DNA of 64,000 bases from UBA2227 sp036677505 (GTDB taxonomy: Bacteria > Bacillota_I > Bacilli_A > Erysipelotrichales > Erysipelotrichaceae). The stretch is taken from the NCBI GenBank assembly GCA_036677505.1, contig JAVBWK010000030.1, positions 1 through 64,000 on the forward strand, given 5' to 3'. Position numbers and translations under genes: made by a program. Of the stretch, positions 25,955-34,445 are shown piece after piece. Positions within the stretch are counted from its first letter, which is position 1, and each line of letters opens with the position of its first letter. The notes under the pieces are model-generated. The model saw only the letters and a program-made list of their open reading frames with translations. It was not told the DNA's origin and searched no databases.

Positions 25955-27427
25955 TTATTCGGTTTTCTCTTTGATTGTGAAGGTGACCGTGGCTACGGCT
26001 TTGCCGTTGATGGGCACTACGATGGTCTGATCATTCAGATGAATCAGAGCATTGCGTGACTGGTTGGAAATATTATAAACAACCAAATTGACGGAGTTAT
26101 CCGGATTGAGGAAGGCAACGCTTGTAAAGTTTCCTTCAGCCTTTGTTGAATCGATCCGGACCGCATTGGGCTGAGTGAATTTACTAAAGTGAGCCAAAGC
26201 ATAATAATCAAGATTATAAGTAAGTTCACCTGTCTGCTGATTAACGGTCACGACACCGCGACAGGTGCTGCGTCCAAATCCGGGAACGACCGGACCGTTG
26301 TTCTCATCCAAGGCGAAGTTCCAGAGAACATAGGTTTTCGAATGATTTCTGAACACGTCGATACCGGTTTTGATTTCACCCAAGAATGCCTGTTCAAATG
26401 GCGGGACCCACTCACCTCCGGATGCTTCCGTAAAGTAGACATCGTGATCCGGAAACTCTCGGAATACTTCGGTCATGGCGGTAACTTGTCCGCCATAGAC
26501 GTGCCATGCGACACCATCAACAAGGTCTGGAATGTTCTTCAATACATCCAACGGATAATCCTTACGGTCCCAGTTGTGATCATAGGCCAATATTTTCGTG
26601 GAAATACCTGCTTTCTGAAAGGATGGTGCAAGGCCGTTTTTGATAAACTGGGTCTGTTGCTGGGCATTCATGCCCATGCCCGGATAATGTACAGGAACGT
26701 ACAAGGGTTCATTTTGTGGGGTTATGGCATATATATCAATGCCTTCCTCTTTGTACGCCTGAATGAACTTTACAAAATACTCTCCGTAAGCGGCGTAGTA
26801 CTGAGGTTTCAGTTGTCCGCCGATCGTTGAATCAGAGGTTTTCATCCATCCGGGAGCACTCCATGGACTGGCCATGATCTTCACATCCGGGTTGATCCGC
26901 AGAGCTTGCTGTAACAGCGGGATGATGTCTGTTCGGTCATGATCGATCGAGAAGTATTCGAGATTCTCATCGGTCTGACCTTTGGGCACATCGTTGTACG
27001 TATAGAAATCACGGGCGAAGTCCGAGGCTCCCATGGGTTGTCGGATAAAAGACAGTCCGATGCCTTCTTCTTTGTCGAACAGTCGGATCATCAGCTGATC
27101 CCTGTCTTCATTACTGAGGATTTGATTGATCAGATAAGCAGATGAATCAGTGAATGAAGCGCCTGAGCCCACGATGGTCTGATAGCGCTTGTTTGGATCG
27201 ATTCGAACGTCAAATCCGGAGGTCGGGGCCTGTGTGCGATCAAATACGGTGGCATCATCCACTCTCGTGAATAAGTAGGTCTGATCGACGGTGGACATAT
27301 ATACGCGTGCAGTACCGGTCACTTCATACTTCTTCTCGGGTTCAGGTTGTGGATCATTGGGCACTGAAGGTGCACAGGCAACCAGCATGGTTGAAAGACC
27401 GGCAGATAACAGTTTGGACATTTTCAT
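25955..27427 (-). CDS. GH30 family glucanase lipoprotein
   Basis: 490 residues with a lipobox VACA-type sequence (Cys about 18). The (beta/alpha)8 barrel carries acid/base E240 in ITPQNEP and nucleophile E334 in VYFTEASGG, both characteristic of GH30, and a C-terminal beta domain (about 410-485). GH30 members of this shape are glucosylceramidase-like or endo-beta-1,6-glucanases; in a laminarin locus a role in removing beta-1,6 branches fits best (inference). It follows the GH16 lipoprotein gene by 9 bases on the same strand, so both come from the operator-controlled divergent promoter at 28316-28416. Confidence 0.9.
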   Translation of the reverse strand: MKMSKLLSAGLSTMLVACAPSVPNDPQPEPEKKYEVTGTARVYMSTVDQTYLFTRVDDATVFDRTQAPTSGFDVRIDPNKRYQTIVGSGASFTDSSAYLINQILSNEDRDQLMIRLFDKEEGIGLSFIRQPMGASDFARDFYTYNDVPKGQTDENLEYFSIDHDRTDIIPLLQQALRINPDVKIMASPWSAPGWMKTSDSTIGGQLKPQYYAAYGEYFVKFIQAYKEEGIDIYAITPQNEPLYVPVHYPGMGMNAQQQTQFIKNGLAPSFQKAGISTKILAYDHNWDRKDYPLDVLKNIPDLVDGVAWHVYGGQVTAMTEVFREFPDHDVYFTEASGGEWVPPFEQAFLGEIKTGIDVFRNHSKTYVLWNFALDENNGPVVPGFGRSTCRGVVTVNQQTGELTYNLDYYALAHFSKFTQPNAVRIDSTKAEGNFTSVAFLNPDNSVNLVVYNISNQSRNALIHLNDQTIVVPINGKAVATVTFTIKEKTE

Positions 27428-27436
27428 AGCATTCCT

Positions 27437-28315
27437 TTACTTTTTGTTCTCGATGATTTCGGGCATCTCAAGTGCCTGATACACTCGGACAGACTCGATT
27501 TCCATAGTCGTTGGCCAACCATCTTCAGCGACGCCTTTGGCTCCGCCCCAGTTACCGCCGACGGCGATATTGAGGATCAGATGAAACGGGATGTCAAATG
27601 GCCATTGTTGGCTGGTCGGGCAGTTGAGATATAATGATGGCATAAAGCGATAGACATATTGTCCGTTGATATAGTAACGGATCTGATCGGGCAGCCATTC
27701 GATTGTATAGGTGTTAAATGTGGTACTTACATTTGGGATTTGTTTAGAGAAGCCTTGTTGAGTTCCGTCGAGGTGATTAAACTTCGCCGTATGAACGGTT
27801 CCGTGAATGATATCTAAATCCTGAACGACATATTCCATGATGTCGATTTCACCGGAGCGCGGCCATCCGCCGTATTGACTGACGGTCGGTAACATCCAGA
27901 TCGCAGACCAGGAACCCAAAACATCCGGCAACTTCGCTACGACTTCGATTTTCCCGTAACGCCAGTCACCTTTGTTTCGGCTTACAAGTCGGGTTGAGGT
28001 GAAGTTATTGGGACCGATGGTTTCCTTGCGGGCTTCGATGATCAGTTTCCCGTCTTTGACTTCAACATTATCCCCATTGGTATAGTATTGAAGTTCACGG
28101 TTTCCCCAACCATTACCGCCGACATCGTAGGACCATTTTTCGGGATCGGGCTTCCCATCCACGTCAAATTCATCCGACCATACCAACTGATAGGTCAGAG
28201 CATTCAAATCATATTCGTATCCTGTGGATTTGCAGTTGCTCGGTGGTACGACCGGCGGCTTGGATGAACATCCGGCCAAAAAAATTAACAAGCTTATGAT
28301 TAGTATTTTTCTCAT
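27437..28315 (-). CDS. GH16 family laminarinase lipoprotein
   Basis: 292 residues with a lipobox FLAGC (Cys16). The GH16 domain (about 42-285) has nucleophile E156, D158 and acid/base E161 in SGEIDIMEY and the WSAIWMLP block. It probably starts the breakdown of beta-1,3-glucan at the cell surface. It closely resembles the cytosolic GH16 at 9365, which lacks the signal. First gene of a two-gene minus-strand operon with GH30. The promoter (TATAAT on the minus strand near 28335-28340) shares a LacI-type operator with the divergent GH3 gene. Confidence 0.92.
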   Translation of the reverse strand: MRKILIISLLIFLAGCSSKPPVVPPSNCKSTGYEYDLNALTYQLVWSDEFDVDGKPDPEKWSYDVGGNGWGNRELQYYTNGDNVEVKDGKLIIEARKETIGPNNFTSTRLVSRNKGDWRYGKIEVVAKLPDVLGSWSAIWMLPTVSQYGGWPRSGEIDIMEYVVQDLDIIHGTVHTAKFNHLDGTQQGFSKQIPNVSTTFNTYTIEWLPDQIRYYINGQYVYRFMPSLYLNCPTSQQWPFDIPFHLILNIAVGGNWGGAKGVAEDGWPTTMEIESVRVYQALEMPEIIENKK

Positions 28316-28358
28316 AGAATCCCTCTTTGATTAAATTATACACATTTTTTTGAAGAAA

Positions 28359-28370
28359 GAAAACGTTTTC
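28359..28370. promoter_or_regulatory. Shared LacI-family operator in the GH16/GH3 divergent promoter
   Basis: The perfect palindrome GAAAACGTTTTC is placed so that it would cover the -35 region of the minus-strand GH16-GH30 promoter and the spacer upstream of the plus-strand -10 TAAAAT (28376-28381). One site can thus control both units. Confidence 0.7.
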
Positions 28371-28416
28371 AATGATAAAATAGAGTTGAGCTCTAGAATG
28401 AATAAAGGAGATACAT

Positions 28417-31152
28417 ATGGAAAACAAGCATGGTCGTCTTGAAGGTTTTGCTCAGTATGCGCGGGAAGTAACCGCTGAAGGTGCGGTATTGCTTAAAAAT
28501 GAAAATCAAACACTTCCTATCCGCCAACAGGAGAAGGTTGCGGTTTTTGGCCGTATTCAAAACAGTTATTATAAAAGCGGTACCGGTTCAGGCGGGTTGG
28601 TCAATGTCGATTACGTCGTCAATATCCTCGACGGACTGAGAAATTCAAACACTGTCAACATCGATGAGACATTGGCCGGAGTATATGATCAATGGGTGAA
28701 GGAGCATCCTTTTGAAAAAGGAGCCGGTTGGGGTCAGGAACCTTGGTCTCAAGTGGAAATGGAGATTTCTGATGAACTCGTCAGTCAGTGTGCAAGCCGC
28801 AATGATGTTGCTATCGTGATCATCGGCCGGACCGCGGGCGAAGATCAGGATGCCCGTAACGAACCGGGAAGTTATTTACTGACCCAACTCGAAGAAGAAC
28901 TGATTGAAAAGGTGGCCCGACATTTCACGCGCTGCGCGGTCGTTTTAAATGTAGGTAATATTATCGATATGAAATGGGTCGAGAAATACCGTGTTCCTTC
29001 GGTTGTTTATGTGTGGCAGGGAGGTATGGAAGGTGGCAATGCGGTTGCGGATGTCCTGACCGGCAAAGTCAATTTTTCCGGAAAACTGAGCAACACGATT
29101 CCCTTTGATTTAAATGATGTCTTCTCAACCCGTAATTTCGGTCGGAAAGATTTCAATATTTATCAGGAAGATATCTATGTCGGATATCGTTATTTCGAAA
29201 CGTTTGCACCTGACCGAGTCCTGTATCCGTTTGGATTTGGTTTGTCCTATACACAATTTTCCATCGAGACTGTCGCGTATCAATTTAATGGTAAAACCAT
29301 CGATCTCAATATTCAAGTAACGAATACTGGAGATGTTGCCGGAAAAGAAGTTGTTCAGGTGTATGTGGGTGCGCCGATGGGCAAACTGGGCAAGTCGTTG
29401 AAGTCGCTGGTGGCCTATACAAAGACAAATCTCCTAGAAGCGGGTCAATTTGAAACCCTGTCTTTCAAGATCGAAGTTTCTGAGCTGGCATCATATGATG
29501 ACAGCGGCATTACCGGACATCCATACTGTTTCGTATTGGAAGCCGGCGAATATGTGTTGTATGTGGGTAACAGTGTCAGAAATACGAAAGTTGCCTGCCG
29601 ATGGCCGTTGGAAGAGCTGATCGTAGTTGAGAAGCTGGAATCAGCGTTGGCTCCGGTCACAAAGTTTGAGCGGTTAAAACCAGTTGTTGTCGATGGAAAA
29701 ATCATTGAGGGATATGAGGATGTCCCGACTCGCTCATATGATTTGAATCAGAGAATTGCCGGTCGCAGACCCAAAGACATTCCGTATACCGGTGATTTGG
29801 GATATAAACTGGAAGATGTCGCAAACAAAAAAGTAACCATGGATGAGTTTATCGCTCAGCTGAGTGATGAAGATCTGGCTTGTATTGTCCGTGGTGAAGG
29901 CATGAGCAGTCCGAAGGTAACTCCGGGTACTGCATCGGCGTTTGGTGGGGTGACGGATTCGCTGCTTTCCTTTGGGCTTCCGATTGCCAGTTGTGCTGAC
30001 GGCCCTTCCGGAATCCGTATGGATTCCGGTGCGATTGCGACCAGTCTTCCCAACGGAACCTGCTTGGCTTGCAGTTGGAACACGGAGATGGTCGAACAGC
30101 TGTTTACCATGGAAGGCAAGGAGTTGATCATGAACAAGATCGATTTCCTGTTAGGACCCGGCATCAATATTCATCGCAATCCGCTCAACGGGCGTAACTT
30201 TGAGTATTTCTCAGAAGATCCGTATCTGACCGGTTCTATGGCTGTGGCTCAGCTGAAAGGCATGCATTCCGAAGGTGCCAGCGGCACACTGAAGCATTTT
30301 TCGGCTAATAATCAGGAGACTGCCCGCCACGAAATCGATTGCATTATTTCCGAGCGCGCACTGCGGGAAATATATCTGAAAGGTTATGAAATGGCGGTCA
30401 AACAGGCAAACTCGCGTTCGATCATGACATCCTACAGTGCGATCAATGGCATTTGGGCTGCGAGCAACTATGATCTCAATACCACAGTCCTTCGTGAGCA
30501 GTGGGGATATCAGGGCTTTGTGATGACGGACTGGTGGGCACGTCTGAATGATGAGGGTGAACCATCGACGACCCGAAATACCAAGGCGATGGTCCGGGCG
30601 CAGAATGATGTGTATATGGTCGTTGAAAATGCTCTAAACAACAGTCAGAAGGACAATACCATGGAGTCATTGGCCAATGGGCTGTTAACGCGCGGCGAGT
30701 TGCAGAGAAGTGCAAAAAACATCTGTAACGTATTGTTACAGACGGAGGCGTTCCGCCGTCTTCAACGCGGCGAGAAGTTCGATATTCAGTCTTTATCTGA
30801 GTTCACCCAGACACAAAGCCATTTGTTCAGGATTGCTGATGACACGGAAATGACTTTGGATGGGACAGATACTTCAGCCGGCAGTGAACGGTCTTTCGAA
30901 CTGAATGTTCAGCGCGGAGGGGAGTTCGTTCTTGTCTTTACGGTCAGATCCAATCTGAATCCGCTGGCTCAGTTGCCGATCAATGTATTGATCAATGATA
31001 AGTTTAGTGCCACTTTGGTATTCAATGGTACTGACGGTCTGTGGACGACACGTGAGAAGCCGTTAAGTCTGCCGACAGGCGCTTGCAAGCTGACATTTTC
31101 TTTCCCAGTCAGCGGACTCAATTTCCAAAAACTGCGCTTTGTAAGGCAGTAA
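28417..31152 (+). CDS. GH3 family beta-glucosidase with swapped domain order
   Basis: 911 residues, no signal peptide. The GH3 C-terminal-type domain comes first (about 10-270, with EGAVLLKNENQTLPI and IIGRTAGEDQDA), then a fibronectin-III-like domain (about 285-400, VTNTGDVAGKEVVQVYVGAP), then the catalytic barrel (about 455-770) with KHFSANNQE, SYSAING and nucleophile D705 in GFVMTDWW. A beta domain ends the protein. This reversed order is known from some rumen and gut beta-glucosidases. It probably hydrolyses imported gluco-oligosaccharides. SD AAAGGAG precedes the start; control is by the operator at 28359. Confidence 0.9.
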   Translation: MENKHGRLEGFAQYAREVTAEGAVLLKNENQTLPIRQQEKVAVFGRIQNSYYKSGTGSGGLVNVDYVVNILDGLRNSNTVNIDETLAGVYDQWVKEHPFEKGAGWGQEPWSQVEMEISDELVSQCASRNDVAIVIIGRTAGEDQDARNEPGSYLLTQLEEELIEKVARHFTRCAVVLNVGNIIDMKWVEKYRVPSVVYVWQGGMEGGNAVADVLTGKVNFSGKLSNTIPFDLNDVFSTRNFGRKDFNIYQEDIYVGYRYFETFAPDRVLYPFGFGLSYTQFSIETVAYQFNGKTIDLNIQVTNTGDVAGKEVVQVYVGAPMGKLGKSLKSLVAYTKTNLLEAGQFETLSFKIEVSELASYDDSGITGHPYCFVLEAGEYVLYVGNSVRNTKVACRWPLEELIVVEKLESALAPVTKFERLKPVVVDGKIIEGYEDVPTRSYDLNQRIAGRRPKDIPYTGDLGYKLEDVANKKVTMDEFIAQLSDEDLACIVRGEGMSSPKVTPGTASAFGGVTDSLLSFGLPIASCADGPSGIRMDSGAIATSLPNGTCLACSWNTEMVEQLFTMEGKELIMNKIDFLLGPGINIHRNPLNGRNFEYFSEDPYLTGSMAVAQLKGMHSEGASGTLKHFSANNQETARHEIDCIISERALREIYLKGYEMAVKQANSRSIMTSYSAINGIWAASNYDLNTTVLREQWGYQGFVMTDWWARLNDEGEPSTTRNTKAMVRAQNDVYMVVENALNNSQKDNTMESLANGLLTRGELQRSAKNICNVLLQTEAFRRLQRGEKFDIQSLSEFTQTQSHLFRIADDTEMTLDGTDTSAGSERSFELNVQRGGEFVLVFTVRSNLNPLAQLPINVLINDKFSATLVFNGTDGLWTTREKPLSLPTGACKLTFSFPVSGLNFQKLRFVRQ

Positions 31153-31157
31153 ATATC

Positions 31158-31182
31158 AGGCTGCGAAATGCAGCCTTTTTCT
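31158..31182 (+). terminator. Terminator after the GH3 gene
   Basis: AGGCTGC-gaaat-GCAGCCT followed by TTTTCTT; ends the glucan locus. Confidence 0.85.
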
Positions 31183-31255
31183 TGTCTGAAACGTGCTTTT
31201 CTTATTGGAATCATTGACATTCAAGCGTACTTTTAGTACACTACTTATGCACGTT

Positions 31256-31331
31256 GCCGACATAGCTCAACTGGTAGAGCAACTGAATCGTAATCAGTAG
31301 GTTGCGGGTTCAAGTCCTGTTGTCGGCACCA
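31256..31331 (+). tRNA. tRNA-Thr (CGT), integration site
   Basis: Acceptor GCCGACA pairs with TGTCGGC. The anticodon stem ACTGA/TCAGT encloses ATCGTAA, giving anticodon CGT. CCA is encoded at 31329-31331. The last 17 bases are part of a 21-bp direct repeat found again at 62000-62020, so the gene was kept intact when the element integrated at its 3' end. Confidence 0.95.
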
Positions 31332-31335
31332 TGAT
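31315..31335 (+). other. attL: left attachment site in tRNA-Thr
   Basis: A 21-bp sequence (T-arm 3' half, acceptor arm, CCA and four following bases, i.e. TCCTGTTG...ACCATGAT) is repeated exactly at 62000-62020 in the same orientation. Sequence diverges at once on both sides. Confidence 0.85.
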
Positions 31336-31341
31336 TTAAAT

Positions 31342-31367
31342 AACCTAGTAAACACTAGGTTTTTTAT
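31342..31367 (+). terminator. Terminator at the left end of the island
   Basis: AACCTAGT-aaac-ACTAGGTT followed by TTTTAT. It replaces the original tRNA terminator, which now lies at 62023. Confidence 0.8.
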
Positions 31368-31379
31368 ATGTCCAAATTA

Positions 31380-31402
31380 AAAGTGTAACAAAAGTGTAAC
31401 AA
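31380..31402 (+). repeat. Arm-type direct repeat, left
   Basis: Two tandem copies of GTGTAAC separated by AAAA, in the frame AAAGTGTAACAAAAG..., identical over 23 bp to 61865-61887. It lies 44 bases inside attL and is a likely integrase arm-binding site. A degenerate copy is at 60831. Confidence 0.65.
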
Positions 31403-31486
31403 AATTTTTAATTAATAGTCTACAGTTGTTGCATGATAGTCATAAAATCGACTAAGATATACTAGAAAGAGTTACTGGGGGAATAT

Positions 31487-32419
31487 ATGAAAAATCCAAG
31501 TGTGTTTATCTCATATTCATGGGATTCTAGAGAGCATAAAATCTGGGTGAAGAATTTTGGAGAGTTCTTAGAAAGTAAATCAATCACGGTCTTTATTGAC
31601 CAAGAGGATCTGTTTTTAGGAGATTCCCTTACAGAGTATATGGAATCAAAAATTCGTGAGTCAGATTTTATCCTAATAATCTGTACTCCGAAATATAAGG
31701 AAAAATCCGACAGAAGAATTGGAGGGGTTGGATATGAAGGAGATATTATAACAGGTGAAATTTTTAGTTTGCGCAATAATAGAAAATTCATACCAATACT
31801 GAGAGAAGGGACTTGGCAGACTTCAACACCTTCGTGGTTAAAAGGGAAAATGGGTGTGGATTTCACAGGAAATGAGTACAAGATTGATGAGGTTGATAAT
31901 CTAGTCGCAACTATCACCAATACAAAGAGTTTGCGCAAAAATAAAGAGTTTATGCAGAATCAATATGCAGATGACGAAAAAAATGTAAGTACTGGACTAC
32001 ATAGTAATTTGCATGATGAAATAAGGATAGAAGGAATAATAGTTAATGAAGTATCAATGCCACGCTTAGACGGTAGTAAAGGAAGTGCTCTATATTCAAT
32101 ACCTTTCAGACTTTCGACAGTGCCCAGTAGTATTTGGGTTGAGATTTTCCTAGAGAACTGGAGAAACCCTCAGTCTTTTACTACCATGCACAGGCCAAGA
32201 ATTGCTAGTGTGTTGGGTGATAAGATTATTTTGGATGGGACAACAATAGAAGAAATTGAGAAATATCATAAAGCTACTTTAGTAAATGCTGTTCAAATGG
32301 CAAATATTGGTGAAAAGGAGTTTATGGCAAATCAAAGAAGAATACTTGAGCAGCAAGCTAAAACTGAGAAGGATCATTATGACCGTGTGAATGAACTAGC
32401 CAGTAAAATCAAGTTTTAG
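31487..32419 (+). CDS. TIR/SEFIR-domain protein, probable immune sensor or NADase
   Basis: 310 residues. The TIR/SEFIR domain (about 4-125) begins SVFISYSWDSREHKIWV, continues with TVFIDQEDL and a helix ending ESDFILIICTPKYKEK, and contains GGVGYEGDII, where E84 is the likely catalytic or signalling glutamate of this family. The remaining 130-310 holds a beta-rich segment (DEIRIEGIIVNEVSMPRL ... FLENWRNPQSF) and a C-terminal helix; I do not recognise it. Bacterial TIR proteins sense infection and make or consume NAD-derived molecules. SD GGGGGAAT precedes the start. It is 35 bases upstream of a SIR2-like gene on the same strand, and both sit first inside the island. Confidence 0.85.
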   Translation: MKNPSVFISYSWDSREHKIWVKNFGEFLESKSITVFIDQEDLFLGDSLTEYMESKIRESDFILIICTPKYKEKSDRRIGGVGYEGDIITGEIFSLRNNRKFIPILREGTWQTSTPSWLKGKMGVDFTGNEYKIDEVDNLVATITNTKSLRKNKEFMQNQYADDEKNVSTGLHSNLHDEIRIEGIIVNEVSMPRLDGSKGSALYSIPFRLSTVPSSIWVEIFLENWRNPQSFTTMHRPRIASVLGDKIILDGTTIEEIEKYHKATLVNAVQMANIGEKEFMANQRRILEQQAKTEKDHYDRVNELASKIKF

Positions 32420-32454
32420 TTTTATCGAGATAGTTAATAATAAGGAGTTGAAAT

Positions 32455-33465
32455 ATGCAGATACCATATAGGATTCCGAGATTTAGAAATCACTTGTTAC
32501 TTGATCCTCATGTAGTAATAATTGGTGCTGGTGCATCGAAAGCTGCATGTCCTATAGATAAAAATGGAGAAAAAATCCCACTTCTAAGGGATTTATCAAG
32601 AATCATTTTGAGCAAGAACGAAATTTCAGAATACAAACTATCAGAGAATGAGATGGATGACTTTGAGGCTTTCTATACAAGATTGGTTTCAGAGTCCAAA
32701 AATGATAGTTTTCGCCTGGAACTTGAGGAAAGAATTATGGAGCATTTTTGTAAGTTTGAAATCCCAGATTCATTAACTTACTATGACTATTTAGTTTTAT
32801 CACTAACTAGTAAAGATGCAATCATTTCATTTAATTGGGATCCATTTCTTATTCAAACTTATCTCAGAAACATTAAAGTTGGCAAATTGCCAGAATTGAT
32901 TTTTCTGCATGGTTGTGTAGGTGTTGGAATATGTGATGATTGTTTAGTAAAGGGGTATAATGGCTATCTTTGCCCAAAATGCAAGCAAAGATTTCAAACA
33001 ATGCCTTTGCTTTACCCACTTAAGGAAAAAAACTATGATAAAATTCCAATAATTAAGGCAGAGTGGGAATTAGCAAAATCATACTTATCAAGAGCGGCAG
33101 GTTTAACAATATTTGGCTATGGTGCCCCTACATCCGATTTAGAAGCGCTGAATCTTTTGAAAAAACATATTAAGAAAAGCAACATGATTGAGATTGCTCC
33201 ATTAACAATAATTAACCTTGATAATGTTAAAGTTGAGCAGATAGAGAAGTGGAAAGAAATTATATCAGATCGAATGTTCTCATATGTCGATAATTTTAAG
33301 AAGAGTATATTATGGGAGAGCCCTAGAGTATCGCTTGAGTGTCTATTTGATGCTATATTACAACAACATCCTAGAGAAAAACTTAATCCTTATGAAGAAT
33401 TTAATACACTAGAAGAACTTCAAGAGTTTGTAATGAAAATAAACGACTTCGAAATGTATGTATAG
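32455..33465 (+). CDS. SIR2-like protein with zinc ribbon, probable effector of the TIR pair
   Basis: 336 residues. SIR2 hallmarks are GAGASKA (24-30), SFNWDPF (N127), LHG (H152) and IFGYGAPTSD (219-228); between them a zinc ribbon is formed by C160/C163 and C173/C176. NAD-hydrolysing SIR2 effectors use the Asn/His pair in these positions. Length and zinc ribbon set it apart from ThsA, which is longer, has a SLOG domain and no ribbon. The C-terminal region (about 240-336) is helical. SD AAGGAG precedes the start. Probably one operon with the TIR gene; about 50 bases later comes the first structured repeat. Confidence 0.85.
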   Translation: MQIPYRIPRFRNHLLLDPHVVIIGAGASKAACPIDKNGEKIPLLRDLSRIILSKNEISEYKLSENEMDDFEAFYTRLVSESKNDSFRLELEERIMEHFCKFEIPDSLTYYDYLVLSLTSKDAIISFNWDPFLIQTYLRNIKVGKLPELIFLHGCVGVGICDDCLVKGYNGYLCPKCKQRFQTMPLLYPLKEKNYDKIPIIKAEWELAKSYLSRAAGLTIFGYGAPTSDLEALNLLKKHIKKSNMIEIAPLTIINLDNVKVEQIEKWKEIISDRMFSYVDNFKKSILWESPRVSLECLFDAILQQHPREKLNPYEEFNTLEELQEFVMKINDFEMYV

Positions 33466-33518
33466 TGTACTAGTTAAATGATCAACTTCACTATTGTGGT
33501 CAACTGCATTATATGAAG

Positions 33519-33719
33519 TGCTTACAAAAAGCAAATGCTGCGTTAAAATGTTAAAGAGAACCGGCCTAACCCCCACCAAGGCAAACAGATGAGATTTCTG
33601 ACGGTTCTCTTTTTGTTGTAATATATGTCAAAAATGGTATGTATGGGACACGAAACAGTGTAGCCCTATTGTTGATACTAGTTTGGGACGAACGTGTGCA
33701 TGCGGACTCCGTAGGAGAC
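33519..33719 (+). repeat. Direct repeat copy 1 flanking the PTS-amidohydrolase cassette
   Basis: About 200 bp similar to 42421-42613 in the same orientation. Shared parts: a promoter (TTACAA, 16 bases, TAAAAT), a three-way-junction RNA with terminator (33555-33614), and a second conserved block ending GTGTGCATGCGGAC, then CCGTAGGAGAC. Substitutions between copies in the outer stem keep pairing (A-T to G-T). The two copies enclose the 34.4-42.3 kb cassette. Confidence 0.8.
33555..33614 (+). ncRNA. Putative small RNA with C-rich loop, copy 1
   Basis: Outer stem AGAGAACCG (33555-33563) pairs with CGGTTCTCT (33602-33610) and is followed by a T-run. Inside, GCCT/AGGC holds an 11-base C-rich loop AACCCCCACCA, and CAGA/TCTG holds a 7-base loop. 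A promoter with -35 TTACAA and -10 TAAAAT sits just upstream. C-rich loops of small RNAs in Bacillota commonly pair with Shine-Dalgarno sequences. No Rfam family recognised. Confidence 0.55.
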
Positions 33720-34445
33720 GATGCAAGCAAAACATCTTGAGAGATTAAGAGAATGTCGATGATAATTTCTAATTAAATTACCACAAGGATACATGAATTT
33801 CAAATGATTGAAATGATTAATTAATCACACAGACATTTCTTTGATAACAGTTAAATAATGTAGTAATTATTGAATATGGATTGTAACATTTATTTGCTTG
33901 ATTATTAGTTAAATGTTGAACAGTTCAATAGCGCCGTTTTTTATAATAAATGTCATAGTAAAGTTTGAAAGTTTAGCAGTACTAGGTGTTGTCGAAAACT
34001 CACATCTTGAATGGAATTATAAATGCAATTTGATGCCCTCAGCTTCCATTTACATGTTCTCATCACAGTTAAAACGATTTAGATATACTTAGGCAAATTT
34101 GCCTTTGATTTATTGAAATATAAATTTCTTTAACTCACGTACCTGAAGACAGGCTGTTTGTATTGTTTGATGTTGTGGCTAGATCATTATTGACGGAGAA
34201 AGTTGTTGGGTTGGAGATGCGGGCTTAATCTATTATTTGTGATGGACGACGAGATCAATTATGTCATGTGAAATTGAAGAATAAAATTATGATAAGTACT
34301 CAAATCAGTACAAAAACGCCATAAATCATTGATCAATATGCACAAAAACGAACGAATATGCTATTATAGTATTGAATTTTGAACAGGAGTTTTGAGTGGG
34401 GCATTGCGAGGCTACAGAAAAATATTAGTTTAGAAAGGAAAAATT
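33720..34445 (+). other. Non-coding AT-rich stretch before the DeoR gene
   Basis: No supported gene. A 30-codon stretch near 34140-34230 reads HVPEDRLFVLFDVVARSL in one frame before a stop and could be a leftover of an older gene, but it has no start or match I can name. The last 60 bases hold the leader of the DeoR gene with SD GAAAGGA. Confidence 0.4.

Noticed and set aside
26189..26830. Plus-strand open frame of 213 codons inside GH30
   Set aside because: It is a shadow of the GH30 gene, whose catalytic residues are intact on the other strand.
31462..31938. Minus-strand open frame of 158 codons
   Set aside because: It is entirely antisense to the TIR gene, has no ribosome site and no recognisable motif.
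31487..33465. Calling the TIR and SIR2 genes canonical Thoeris
   Set aside because: The SIR2 protein is too short, has a zinc ribbon and shows no SLOG domain, so I kept a more general description.
33555..33614. Known riboswitch (fluoride, preQ1, guanidine, ZTP or T-box) for the repeated hairpin
   Set aside because: None of the conserved motifs of these classes is present, and the RNA has its own terminator with no gene directly downstream.
34130..34230. Transposase remnant in the gap before DeoR
   Set aside because: A 30-residue readable stretch is too short and lacks motifs to name it.
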